DNA from: Homarus americanus
Taxonomy: Eukaryota; Arthropoda; Malacostraca; Decapoda; Nephropidae
DNA length: 64,000 nucleotides
NCBI RefSeq assembly: GCF_018991925.1
Contig: NW_024724368.1
Coordinates: forward strand, 7,049,803-7,113,802
Direction: 5' to 3'
The notes beneath the pieces are model-generated. The model did not search any database, was not told where the DNA came from, and was given only the letters and a program-made list of their open reading frames with translations. The position numbers were made by a program, and so were the translations under genes. Below, in pieces: positions 49,211 through 61,035 of the stretch. Position 1 is the first letter of the stretch. The number at the start of each line of letters is the position of its first letter.

Positions 49211-50472
49211 CATAATTGGGGAATGGGTCTCTTGATTGATAAACAATATACAAATAACATAAGTGACATAAATATGATATATGAAAATAGCTGCACGCTT
49301 TTTCATAGAGTGATATGTTACTTTAGAGTTAGAGGGAGGCTGTGACTCCTTTATTGTCATACTTAAAAAATATCTAACATGTCGCTGCGGCAAAATTACA
49401 TGAGTATAGTGCATTATATAACTACGTTCTTTGGAAGTATAAAATAGTTTCACATCTTAATTCTCTAACATATTATTTCTTACCGATGTCTTCTGTTTCA
49501 CTTTATATCAGGCTAAATGGCAGCAACACGGTCGTAAGGGCATGTACTGTCACTAAACTGAAGATACCAAAGCACACCAATGCTCACCTTACCTAACCTA
49601 ACCTGACCTAACCTAACCTAATCTCTAACCTCTCAACCATGTCTTGTCTTCTTTCGTCCATAATCTCGACGTCACCCATTTATTTCAGTGAGGATAAACT
49701 TTTGTACACGTTTCCTCAAGATTCCGATGCTGATAATTAAATAAATTCTGTGTGTACCTCTAATACTGTACTCTACTGCCCTTCAGCTCTCCTTGTCACC
49801 ACCTCCGCCACTCCCCTGAACTGTCTACTACTCGCCTCAGACTCCCAAATCCCCTTTACTTTTTTCCTAATTTCTTGTTTAATGTTTTGTGTCTAATCAT
49901 CTGTCGTATTTTTACTACCTTTAGTCTGATCCTTTCTTACCGCATCGTTTAAATCACCTCTCGTTTCTCACTGACTGACTCTGATGTTTCTGTGTTTCAT
50001 TCCCTTGTTTAGGTTTCAAGTTCTTTCATATAACGTACATTTAGTTCCCTCCTACACACTCTTAACTGAAAGCTGTGCACATCTCTACGCTACATATTCC
50101 TCATTAGAAACGGTGTACGTATTTACATATTACACTTCTACAATACAGTGTTACATGGCTTAACCTGTCGCTCTCTAGGTCATGCATTCAACGTGACTAC
50201 TTCTGGCACCACTCAACCAAACACCACCTCGTTACTGTTCATTACCCATAGCTTCTTTTTAAACTCCCTAGGTAATGTACGGAACTCTCTGCCTATGACT
50301 GGGTGACTCCCTGTATCATTATCATCATTATACCATAATCATCATAAAGAGATTGTATTTTACGTGTTTATAGGTTGCATGAACCATATTTATGATCTAC
50401 AAATAAAGCTTGTATTATATATGCAAGATACTTGTATAACAACAATAATAATATAACTGCCTATACTCACTA

Positions 50473-50581
<109 letters not shown>

Positions 50582-51594
50582 TAATAATAAAATTTAATAT
50601 AATATAGTATATCATAATTTACAGCAGGAAAATAATTAAAATAATAATGTAATTTTCTCCAAATTTTAGCTAAACTTCCTGAGCCGTCAAATTACAGCGA
50701 GTTTAGTTAAGTCTGCCCCACCAAGGCTCCTTCCTTATCCACTACCATCTGGGACTCGGAGGAAACACTCCCCAGAGTTTATTTAATACCGCACTTCATC
50801 TCGGCCGTATATGAACGATGACCAACACAAATTATTCTTAATTTATTTATTGTTGTTATAACTCATTAGCGTGTTCCACTACTGTACCTTTTAAAACTGT
50901 AAGTACACAACACCAATGTAGATACGGCACAAGAGCTTTTAAAAACTGGGGATATATATTTTATATATTTAACTTCTCATCAGTACTTTATATGCCAATA
51001 TTTTAACAACACTTGTTAGTTGTATGGTGGCTGATGTTGTATATCCGATACCGTATATTAACATTCTTATTAACATCAATATTATATAGGTATAATCTGA
51101 GAGAGCTGTAATCATTATTAACAACACCCGCAAATTACTACTATTGTTGATATTATTATTAATATACAGTATATATGTAATCTGTAATAACTGCACACTA
51201 TCATTATATTATACAGGTGTAACTAGTGATAACTATAACTAATATCTATACTGTAACCACCGTAAATATAATCAATAACATTATTTTAGATGTTAGGTGT
51301 ACTCTATAACAACTGATTATTATTATAATTTAGGTAGTACAGTACAGTACTCTTGTAACAGTTATAATTACTACTATAGGTACTCTACGATAGCACTGTA
51401 TGATTTTAACAGCCGATGGTGCGTGATGCTGCTGTGATGTAGTGTTGACAACTACCATTATTTCCCTCGCTGACAGGAGTGCGTGAGGAGGGAGGTCTTA
51501 CCATGCGTGTTTCGTTGTCTGCAGTACAACTCGAATACGGACACCTGTTTGACATATATTCCCATCATGACACCGCCTAGAGCTATTTCTTGGG

Positions 51595-51625
51595 GTCAAA
51601 AGGTCAAAGATCAAGGTCACGGCAC
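51595..51625 (+). promoter_or_regulatory. AGGTCA half-site cluster (nuclear-receptor-like), speculative
   Basis: Contains AGGTCAAAGATCA (a DR1-like pair) immediately followed by TCAAGGTCAC, which fits the FTZ-F1 consensus YCAAGGYCA. It lies 3.7 kb downstream of Twdl-C. Such strings also occur inside interspersed repeats of invertebrates, so function is doubtful. Confidence 0.2.
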
Positions 51626-53053
51626 TGATAAATACCCTCTGTACTCTATATTTGTCTGCAGCATAAATCAAGGGCAGAAAGAGTTCAATTCTGTTTCTTG
51701 ACATTTATATTTACCCTCAACAGCTCTCTCTCTCTCTCTCTCTCCCAGGCTGTGAAAACAGATATCCAGCTAAAGTGTGACCAATACTCACCCATTCCCC
51801 ATCGGGCTATGTTAACATTCCACGACCCTCCTCCACCCCTTTAAGAACACAACCATCAAACTCACCATGAGTCTCATTCTCCAGGAGCGAGCATGTCACT
51901 GACTAAGGTGTACATGAGGGTAGACGATGTTAAGAATCCCAGTACTGCTTCAGGGTGTCTAATGATAATAAAAATGTAGGCATATAACTATAGAAACCTT
52001 TCAAATAAAGTATTTTCCCTGAATTATAAGAGAAAAAGTAAACGCTGTGAGATTGACAAGTTAGAAAAAAATAATTACAACGAACAAGAATTACAACAAC
52101 ATTGCCTCACGTTACAATGCAGTTAAAAAAAACACGAAACTTTCAATGTTACGGTCACGTCGGGAAGATGACACAAGGCCATCACGCCTTAAATCCCACG
52201 CAAGACCTCTACATTAAAACATTTCATTAACTTGAACTAAGAGGACTTACCCTGCCTTGAAGGTTTCCGTCCACAGGCGTATCAAATAGAACTGGATGAC
52301 GGCCAACGCATTCTCGTCACATATTTTCACGTTGAATGAAAAGTTGTGCCGGGTTCTTCTCTCATAAGAAACTGAAGACTAGCATCCTGGGCGTGTACAG
52401 CACCTCGAGCCGGAGTGTAAGACTGGAAGTGAAAATATTCAATAAATAAGAGTTCAAGATTATACAAGTAAATACCCTAACATCACACTATTCTATGAAG
52501 CGGATCTTTCACGAACACAAAAATGCAATTTCATGGTGACCTCAACAGAGACAATAAACATGCGATATCTGTGAGAAAATTTGGGGTTGAGGTAAAGTGA
52601 GAGAGGTACAGTACAGGTCTCACTGAACTCTACCAGATCCATCATGGTACCGATCATGGACTGATGCAGGATATAATAAACTAACTGTCGTGTTTATAAT
52701 TCCAGGGTATTGAGGAGAATAAACCTTTATTTGATATAACTGAAAGTATAGTTTCTACCCAGATGAACCTTGTACGAAAACATCCCAAAGGGGAATAATG
52801 GTACAGTATACACTCGTGTTTTGGCAAGAAAAGCAGTAAAAAAAATATCTACTTCGGAAAAAAATTTAAAAATCACATTCGAAAAGACATACAAGAATTT
52901 GGAATCATTGTAAGATCTTAGGCTCTTATTGTCGAAATTGCTTACGAATTTTATGCAAAGTTCAATAAAAGTAACAAAGTAAAGACATAGTTAAAGAAGA
53001 AAGAAGAACGGGGATTAGCCCACCCGAGCACAGGTCGGGGCCTGGGGGGCGAA

Positions 53054-53056
<3 letters not shown>

Positions 53057-53132
<76 letters not shown>

Positions 53133-53183
53133 TCATAGTAAATAAAATTTATGATAAAAAATACACAATTAAAATAACAATAA

Positions 53184-53258
<75 letters not shown>

Positions 53259-53270
53259 GTAATAATAATA
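53057..53270. repeat. two (AAT)n microsatellites
   Basis: AAT runs at 53057-53132 (one GAT interruption) and 53183-53270, separated by about 50 AT-rich bases. Confidence 0.95.
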
Positions 53271-53271
53271 A

Positions 53272-53522
53272 TAATAAAGAACCATCAAGAAAAAGATCAA
53301 AATTGAGAAACAATATATGTATGTTGTGTTGTCAAAGTAAGAGAAACAATTGAGACCCTGCAATTGTGTGTAAATGAGGCAGAAAGTCAGATCAGCAACC
53401 TGGGACTTGTCACAGTTTTCATGATGCCATATGGCAGCAGGGTCTACCATTAGACAACACATTATGCTTCCAATATCTTCCCAGGCGGTAGTACCTCCCT
53501 GTTTGATACCTGCTATTGTCTA
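53272..53522. repeat. dispersed repeat, copy 2 (other copy at 10640-10893)
   Basis: Same-orientation copy of the unnamed element at 10640-10893, here directly abutting an (AAT)n run. Similarity stops within a few bases after GTACCTCCCTGTTTG on one side and near AAAAAGATCA on the other. Confidence 0.7.
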
Positions 53523-53902
53523 TTATAAACAAATTCCCAAGGTAAAAATTGACTAAAGGTCATTAAAACCTTAACTACTCAATGGAAGAGAAGGAGTTTT
53601 TAACCTTAATATTTGGGATGTATGATTTATTACAAGGCTTTACATTAAGTGGGTAAACAGTGTTGTAAGTGATTCAAGAACACGGGAAACTAAAACACAC
53701 TCACACTAATATTACTGGTAATTAAATGAGAAGAAAAACACAATAAACAGAATAAAATATAAATAACAATAATATAAGTAAAGGAAATTAACGTTAAATA
53801 ATATAATCAAATGTTGGGAAAAAAAGTGTGACCAGGTGACATCTTGTTTCCAAAAATGTTTACAGCGATACTGGAAAGGTTCTAAAATAAATCACGACAA
53901 TA
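53523..53902. other. intergenic sequence
   Basis: AT-rich spacer; no gene seen. Confidence 0.5.
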
Positions 53903-53910
53903 CTTGTAAC

Positions 53911-54227
53911 CAGGGCCGGTTTAAGACTTTCGTAGGCCTTAGGCACCTCCAAGATATGGGGCCCCATTTGACAGCATATTCACTAATAACACAAGCTAGT
54001 ACCTAATTATAAAATGTGATGTCGAAAGAATAAGATAATCAAGTAACATAAATGATACTAATAGGATTAAGTAATAAATAAATGGAAAAAAAGTACTTCA
54101 GTATCAATTTAATAATAACCTGTAGAAAAAGGGGAAGAAAAGTTCTCGTATTATTTTTCGTAGGCCCCCAATATCTCGTAGGCCCGAGGCACTGTGCCTA
54201 CTGTGCCTAATGGATAATCCGGGCCTG
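53911..54227. mobile_element. non-autonomous hAT element (MITE) with 8-bp target duplication
   Basis: A 317-bp element. The left end starts CAGGGCCGGTTTAAG and the reverse complement of the right end starts CAGGCCCGGATTAT, typical hAT-type ends. It is flanked by a perfect 8-bp duplication CTTGTAAC (53903-53910 and 54228-54235) that fits the hAT target pattern nTnnnnAn. Inside each end are GGGCCT/TAGGCC-rich subterminal motifs. No transposase frame is present. Confidence 0.88.
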
Positions 54228-54235
54228 CTTGTAAC

Positions 54236-54802
54236 GCTTACTTGAAGACCCGTACACGTACATGTATCCAACCCAGCAAACACGACCTCGAACACAAGAG
54301 GTGAACGAACCAAGTAAGATGGTGGCGAGACTGGCATTATTCTTGACTAAAATCAATATCCAAGAGGTTTACAAATTTCCAATCTAGGAAAGTTGACGAT
54401 TATAACTTGAGTGAAATCCAAAGAAGAATCCAGTTGAGTTGGACAATTTTGAAACAGTCACATATTCAAGGCAACATGTTTCTGTCTAAAAGGGAAAGTA
54501 TTTGACCAGTGCGTGCAGCTAAAGTTGGGTTAATGATGAGAAACGTCGCTGTTAAACGCAAAAAAAGTGAATAAGAAACTGTACTCTACTCAAACGAGCA
54601 TGGAAAGACGTATCCTCTGCATGAACACTTATAGATAGAAAGTGTAGGAATGGGTATAAGCTCAAACTAACATGAGAGACCTTACTGCCAGGTCTTAATG
54701 AATTTAAATCATCATACTGGAGGTGTTGTCATCGCATATAAAAGGTTAGGTGTTGGTGTGTAGGTCATACTACACGAAGATAACAACAATGGAGTGTGAG
54801 GG
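54236..54802. other. spacer between two DNA transposons
   Basis: No supported gene or repeat. Confidence 0.5.
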
Positions 54803-55256
54803 GTGGGGGAGTAGGGTGTGTCGATTTTGTCAACATGTTAAAAATCAAATTTGGTGGTCAAAATATTGTGCCTCTTTATGTCTAAACTTGAGATTAGCAA
54901 ACAAAAATGAATTGAAATAACCCTCACCTACATCAATTATACCTTAAAGTTTCAAATATCAGTATTTCAACAAATTAATGAGACTTGATTAGAATTATTC
55001 ACTTGATATTAACTAATCTCATGTAAGCATATGGATTATGGAGTATTTTATGGTTCTATAGCTTGTGTACAATATGCATGTCAGAACATGAACATGAACA
55101 GGCTCTCCGTGTGGGACAGTTTAATTCTTGTTTTGACTTGTACCAAGCGTGAGGATAAGGCGCCCGGCTCACTCTCCTTCTAGATATCATAGACGGTGGT
55201 TTGCTCTCATTGCACTTGCACCTACTCTACCAGACGAATTCTACATTTTAATTATT

Positions 55257-55423
55257 GTAAGTAGGGCATATTGATTGTCGCAGTTACTTATATCATTGTA
55301 TAAAACATTATGTTCTAAGAAATTATTATGTTATTTCTGTTACAGCATTTTTGATAAACAAATTGATATTTTTTGAAACAACAATTGAATTATGAAACAT
55401 TGAAATATTTTTCTATTTGTCAG
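55257..55423 (+). other. probable 5' intron of the transposon gene
   Basis: Donor GTAAGT at 55257 and acceptor TATTTGTCAG ending at 55423, twelve bases before the first ATG. An alternative acceptor TCTGTTACAG ends at 55345. The upstream exon appears non-coding. Confidence 0.5.
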
Positions 55424-55434
55424 ATAGTGTGAAG

Positions 55435-57810
55435 ATGTCAAAATTGAAGACAAGAAGTCAGTTGTCAACCCACTTGAGCCTGCTAGTTGGTAAAGGGAAG
55501 GAGCTTCCTGTATCAGAACTTCCAACAGTGAGAGACATGCTAAGATTAGGGTTACTCCTTCGAGAAAAAAATGCAAAGGACAGAAGGAACTATACAGATA
55601 AAGAACTCATAAATGACATGATAGTCCCTCTTCTGCATCAATGGACAAAAGCTAATGCACTATTCAAACCACCTGTGATTAATCAGTGTCGAACTATTGA
55701 GCTAAAACTAACGAAATTATGGCACAAAGCAGTTGAAACATCACTTGGTAAAGGAAACTTGGCCAGGAAAAATGAATTTCTGCACACACTTGATACTCTG
55801 TTTGACATTTTGACCTGCAAGTGCTCCATACAATTATGTTCTGAATCCAACTGTTCTCACTCAGGTAAGAGAGAAAATAATTCCCACATTGATTGTGGTT
55901 GTCCTCGTGAAAAGAAGATCCCTGTTTTAGAGCTTGAATTTATAAAGGCACAGAGGACAAAGGCAGAAGGCCAAGGAAGTATGCAAATGGGTTCAATAGA
56001 TTATTCAGAAACAAAGAAGCAGATTGCTAATGCCAAGAAGAGAGAACAAATCCGAGAGAGGGAACAAAAGAAGAAAATGAAGAGTGAAGAAGCCATCCAA
56101 AGAGAGGAAGAGCTGTGTCAAGATGTTTATCACTTCTTTGATAGTTCTTCTGATGAACAGGAAGCAACATCAGATGATAGTTCCAAAGAGCCATCTGAAC
56201 CTTTACCAAAGAAAATGAAATACAACACAAGAAATATTTCAAACATTGCTTTAGCTAGTATTCGCCACCATGCTGGACTTCGTGAGGCTGCAGAAATTGC
56301 AACTGCCGCTTGGATAGATGCAGGCCTCATCAGCCGAGAGGATGTATCTTTGGTGATAGATCATAATAAAATTAGAAGAGCACAAGAAAAAATAATGAAG
56401 GAAATATCTGATCAGCATGAAAAAGATTTAAGCGAGGGAGGGCTCTCCTGTCTTTTGTTTGATGGAAGAATAGATGACACAAAAGTTTTGCTAGAAGTAG
56501 AGGGAGTGAACAGAAAGTTTCCAGGTCTCATCAAAGAAGAACACTACTCTGTCTGTTCTGAGCCTGGTGGTCGGTTTTTGTTTCACTTTGCTCCCGAAAC
56601 TGAAGTAGAAGGGAAGAAACATGCAGAGGTCATTGCTGATCATATTTTATGTTGGGTTCAGGAGAGAGGACTTGGCAGTTCACTGCAGGCTGTTGGTGGA
56701 GATTCAACTGCAGTGAACACCGGATGGCAGGGGGGTGTAATGACGCATTTAGAGAAAAAACTAGGAAGAAGACTTGTTTGGATTGTATGTGATTTACATA
56801 CAGGCGAGCTACCTCTTCGTCATCTCATCCAGGAACTTGATGGTCCTACAAAGAGCAACAACAAGTGGTCAGGTCCCCTTGGCATCATGCTGGATGAAGC
56901 AACACAACTAGAAATAAATACAACCTTTCCAAAGGTCGAAGTTGGCCCTCCCCTTCCGGCGTTGTCTGAAGGAGTCATCAAAGATCTCAGCACAGATCAA
57001 TCCTATGCTTATCGTATTGCCCAAGCAATAAGATCAGGAGAAGTGCCTCAGTCATTGGCTCTCTTGGAGATTGGACCTGTCAGTCACAGCCGTTGGTTAA
57101 CTACAGCTCTTCGTTTCTGCAGGATTTGGATTTCCAAACACGAATTGAAGGGCAAAGTGCTGAAGAATTTGAGGTTAATTGTTGAATTTATTATTGGAGT
57201 TTATCTTCCCCAGTGGTTTAGTGTGAAACTTAATCCGATGTGGGTGGATGGGCCCAATCACCTTTTGTTTCAATTGCAGCTAGTAAGAACACAGAGGAAG
57301 GTAGTGAGGGACATCGTGTTACCTGTGGCAAGAAGGTCCGCTTGGTATGCTCGATCAGAAGCAGTTTTGCAAGCAATGCTTTGCAGTCAATGTACCAATC
57401 TCCGAACCGAGGCTGTAGAAGTCATTCTAAAGATTAGAGGAACGCTAATAGATGACGACCAGTTGGGAGACTGTTCGTTTCATTCAAGAAAAGTTCCCCC
57501 AATAAACGTCAATGCCACCAAATTGTCAGAATTGGTTGACTTGAGTTTGGAAGTCTTAGAGCCACCATTGACAACAAGTCTAACTAGCCAAGAATTGAGA
57601 AACCTTAAAGAGACTCCAATGCAGGTGCCGAAGTGGCCTTCCCACACTCAAAGTGTGGAGAGATGTGTGAAAATGGTCACAGAAGCAGCGGGCCATGTTT
57701 ACAGCCACGAGAGGCGAGAAGGTTACATCAAAGCACAAATAGCAAGCAGACTACTGATGACAAGAAACCAAAGCAAAGAGAGTATGAAGGCATTGGTTAC
57801 TTTCAAATAG
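55435..57810 (+). CDS. putative transposase, RNase H-like/hAT-like motif order, 791 aa
   Basis: Single large open frame from the first ATG (55435); an in-frame stop at 55393 and an acceptor ending at 55423 support this start. Regions by residue: an N-terminal helical part; a Cys/His cluster at 128-156 (C128, C130, C135, C140, H142, H151, C154, C156) suggesting zinc binding; LELEFIKAQR near 165; a charged Lys/Glu segment (about 195-230) and an acidic Ser-rich stretch with a KKMK nuclear-localisation-like site. Then come LLFDGRIDD (Asp343), VGGDSTAVNTG (Asp423), VWIVCDLHTGELPLRHLI (Cys452, His455, Glu458, His463) and SHSRWL (Arg553-Trp554). The order Asp, Asp, CxxH, RW matches the layout of hAT transposases, where CxxH and tRW follow the second Asp. 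The final catalytic Glu cannot be assigned by eye. I recall similar uncharacterised proteins in arthropods and cnidarians but cannot verify this. The role as transposase is inferred mainly from the flanking terminal repeats. Confidence 0.75.
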   Translation: MSKLKTRSQLSTHLSLLVGKGKELPVSELPTVRDMLRLGLLLREKNAKDRRNYTDKELINDMIVPLLHQWTKANALFKPPVINQCRTIELKLTKLWHKAVETSLGKGNLARKNEFLHTLDTLFDILTCKCSIQLCSESNCSHSGKRENNSHIDCGCPREKKIPVLELEFIKAQRTKAEGQGSMQMGSIDYSETKKQIANAKKREQIREREQKKKMKSEEAIQREEELCQDVYHFFDSSSDEQEATSDDSSKEPSEPLPKKMKYNTRNISNIALASIRHHAGLREAAEIATAAWIDAGLISREDVSLVIDHNKIRRAQEKIMKEISDQHEKDLSEGGLSCLLFDGRIDDTKVLLEVEGVNRKFPGLIKEEHYSVCSEPGGRFLFHFAPETEVEGKKHAEVIADHILCWVQERGLGSSLQAVGGDSTAVNTGWQGGVMTHLEKKLGRRLVWIVCDLHTGELPLRHLIQELDGPTKSNNKWSGPLGIMLDEATQLEINTTFPKVEVGPPLPALSEGVIKDLSTDQSYAYRIAQAIRSGEVPQSLALLEIGPVSHSRWLTTALRFCRIWISKHELKGKVLKNLRLIVEFIIGVYLPQWFSVKLNPMWVDGPNHLLFQLQLVRTQRKVVRDIVLPVARRSAWYARSEAVLQAMLCSQCTNLRTEAVEVILKIRGTLIDDDQLGDCSFHSRKVPPINVNATKLSELVDLSLEVLEPPLTTSLTSQELRNLKETPMQVPKWPSHTQSVERCVKMVTEAAGHVYSHERREGYIKAQIASRLLMTRNQSKESMKALVTFK

Positions 57811-57819
57811 ACTACGGAT

Positions 57820-57825
57820 AATAAA
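57820..57825 (+). terminator. polyadenylation signal of the transposon gene
   Basis: AATAAA ten bases after the stop codon; a second AATAAA at 57957-57962 also lies inside the element. Confidence 0.5.
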
Positions 57826-58032
57826 ATATGTGTGTGCAAACGCTGGTTATGTTATAAATTCACAAATATGTACATTTAAAAATCCATTTGATGTAGGTAG
57901 GACTTATTATAAAAAAAATTTATGCCAGAATATTGTTTTGCATGCTTAAAGACTACAATAAATTGCTACCAAATTACTCGATTTTCAATTTAGCCAGTTC
58001 ACCCCCTAAATTGACACACCCTAGTGGGGGAG

Positions 58033-60869
58033 GTCCTCCACCTGATCCAAGGAAGTAAAAATACTAAAACATAACCAACAGCCAAATGAAAAGATGAAAG
58101 TAAAATATTGTGAGTTGAAGATAGAAGATTATGAACTCCTTTCGGGGAAGTCTTTGTGCCAAATAGGACTGCTTTCATTATTGGAATGCTGTATGAGGGT
58201 AGATGAGGTGGTGTTGATGGGTGATATTGGGGTGTGTGATATCTTGGGACCATGGGAAGGGATACACTGTTACCAGAACACGTCTATAAAAAGCAGTCAG
58301 AGAATGAATGAAAATGAGTGCTAGTAAAGTCGACAATGTTTGTTTTTTGTTTTGTGTTTTACTCTGGCCACCTACCAAGCGGGGCAAAAAGAGATGTACA
58401 ATACTGGGAGACAGAAATATACTTTTACACATGTTGATATAATTTTTTAGTATAAAAACTTTCATACCAATACATAAATCAGGTAATTAGACTCATAAAT
58501 TACTGTAATAAAAAGAGCGTTGATTATTGTTACACATCCGCAGGGGGAGGGTGGTGGAGTTACTAGGTAGGAGGACGGGAAGACCCTCAGTCCTCTGTAG
58601 TTTTATCATTACCGCTAAAGTGTAAGTCTCGCTAGGTTAGTGCACCAGGCAACACGCTCACCACCTCTCACTTCCTCTACTTCACGATACACCTTTCTCT
58701 TTATGGTGCATCATTATAGTCTATCCGCTGGGTAAGTGTACACAAGTGAGGCGATAATACCTTAAAATATACGAGTCATACATTTTATTCATATATTTTC
58801 TTCAAGTCTCTATTAATCAAATCTTTAATGTGATTTATCTTTCTCATCATAATTTTTACATTTAGTTAACATTTAGAGTGAACTAATAACGTAAATTCTA
58901 AGTATATTAACAGTAAATTACGTTATAGAACTCACATGGCCTAAGCTACATATAAGTAAGAATATATTTCAGTTCTGTAACGGAGACATGTGGGGCAGGG
59001 CAGGACACGGCAGGGCAGAGGAAGGTAGTGGAGGAAGCCTGGAGCAGTTCTCATGACACCTGACACTTAGCACTATCACCGGCCTCATTTTAACGTTATT
59101 TATTATTTCACCTTTGACCACCAGTATGCTTCCTTGGGCTACATAAAATCACAGTCATAGAAAACACGTCGCCTAACCTAACCTAACCATTCCTTCCCCG
59201 TATATGTATCTTAACGTATGATACATTATGAAGGAAAACACATAAGTTTTCTCAGTGATTAAAGAGCTAACAGTGTTATTCAAATCCATCTCAAGAGCTT
59301 GGTGATTAGTTGGTGTTGTGACAAATACAATTAGAAATCAATCTGGGTTTGTTTATAGAAGGCTCGACGTTAGGGTGAGAATGTGTTTTGGAATATGAGT
59401 TTTGGAGACATTGCGTATTTATCCTCCCGACACAACTAAATTTATGTACATATCTAACACACACGCAGATGGCATACAGTATATACATTGTGCTAGTGAA
59501 AAGAAAAAATACAAACCCGTTTCTTCTCCACACAATAGATCCAGGTCACCTACGCTGTTGTTTACCTGAGCAGCACCGAGAGATCACCTGAGCATTAGCC
59601 CCCCCCCCCGCCCCTAGCTTATTTCACCTGATGACTAAACACCCTAGTGAGGAAGGTCATGTCGGTGAAAATGAGGATGGTAGCAGTGATGATGTGGGGT
59701 GAGGGTGATGGTGTGACGAGGGTGGTGTTGGTGGTGGTGAGGTGAATATGATCTTACTTTGTAAACTACGGCACAAGTAACTTGAGAACATTATGCAGCA
59801 AGTAAGGGTGCATCTGATCTGACAAAAAGCAATCAATACATCTACTACAATACAATTTTCAATTTGACCAATCGCCTGTTGTATGCGATGTAGTACAAGG
59901 CCACATTCTTTGACCAATTCTGTTTTTACTGTATGTTAATGACTGTCTATTCCCGAGTGCTTGGTACATCGTATTTACATACGACGATAATCTGTATGTC
60001 AGCCATACAAATCCCCAATCCTTGAAAAGCAACATGAGTTGCAAATTAGCTCATGTCAGAAGCTAGATAATGTATAATAAACTAACCCTGATCTCTACAG
60101 TATTTTCTTTTTCAGACGGGAAACTGTGACAGATCCCTGTTTATTGGACCCAAAATTCTTAGGCGAGATGTCAACATAAAGGTCACAAAGTTTGCTAATG
60201 ATCACTTAAGGTGGAATTAACGCACTCAGTGTTTTTCTTTTCAAATAAAATAAATAAACAACCATCACTCACTGCTACCAAAGAAATTTTATAAGATAAT
60301 ATTACTCTTCATTAAATCTATAATTCACTTTGCGCTAAATCTTCAGCATATTACTAATTACAGACAATATGGCAGAAATCTTTGTTAGGTATAAGAAGGA
60401 ATCCCCTCACTATCTTAACGTGCCAATTTTTACGGTGCTTCACATAGGTAATTGGTATGTTGTACAGTGTGTTGTACTCATTAGGACAGTAACTTCTTCT
60501 GTATTGATTAATATTGCTGATTTTTGTCCTCAGTTTCTCCTCATATTTCCATATTTTCTATGACCTATAATAAATCATTCTATGTGGGCCAGTGACGCTG
60601 AGGCCAGGGGTGGTAGACCAGTTCATCCTCTACTCGAGAGTGGTGTGTTCTTAAGTTAGTGAAAGGGTCATGTTAGGGGTCCAAAGATGACATGCTACTA
60701 TACTGTGAAATTTTAGAGTGTGTTTAGGGGCCAAAACTCAGTGCCGAGGTATTTTTTAAACCCCTCAGGTGTTAAGGAGGTGTATATAAATATCTACCCA
60801 GCACACACCTGACTTTTTGTACCATAGACATACTATAAATATCTTTAAACATATACAACACATCGTCAT
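58033..60869. other. intergenic region
   Basis: No supported gene. It includes a short CCTAA run at 59172-59188, a C10 run at 59600-59609 and a GGTGRTG-type purine stretch at 59665-59750. Confidence 0.5.
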
Positions 60870-61030
60870 CATCACTCGCCCCGTTTCAGGCCATTTTTTC
60901 ATGCTTGCGTGGTTAACCGCGATTACCTGCATAGTCTCATACAGCCTCTCTCGCCAGGTTCTTATCTAAGAGGTCATTACTCACAAACTTTCCTCGTGTT
61001 ATTCTTGGCCTACCATTTGCCCTCCTCCCT
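60870..61030 (-). mobile_element. 3' part of an older non-LTR retrotransposon (split by CR1)
   Basis: Minus-strand translation gives RANGRPRITRGKFVSNDL and then AREAV, typical of the C-terminal end of RTE-like or related non-LTR polyproteins. It ends in a GATGATGACGATG tail. Its missing upstream part resumes at about 63110, on the other side of the CR1 copy. Confidence 0.6.
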
Positions 61031-61035
61031 CAACA

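Larger units (their letters stand above)
54812..58023 (+). mobile_element. complete-looking DNA transposon, hAT-like but superfamily unassigned
   Basis: Left end TAGGGTGTGTCGATTT (54812-54827). The reverse complement of the right end is TAGGGTGTGTCAATTT, 15 of 16 bases matching. Both ends abut a perfect 9-bp direct duplication GTGGGGGAG (54803-54811 and 58024-58032), so the 3,212-bp boundaries are well defined. It carries one uninterrupted gene (55435-57810), a likely 5' intron and polyadenylation signals inside. TAGGG ends resemble hAT elements, but hAT normally makes 8-bp duplications. The intact frame and perfect duplication suggest recent insertion. Confidence 0.88.
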
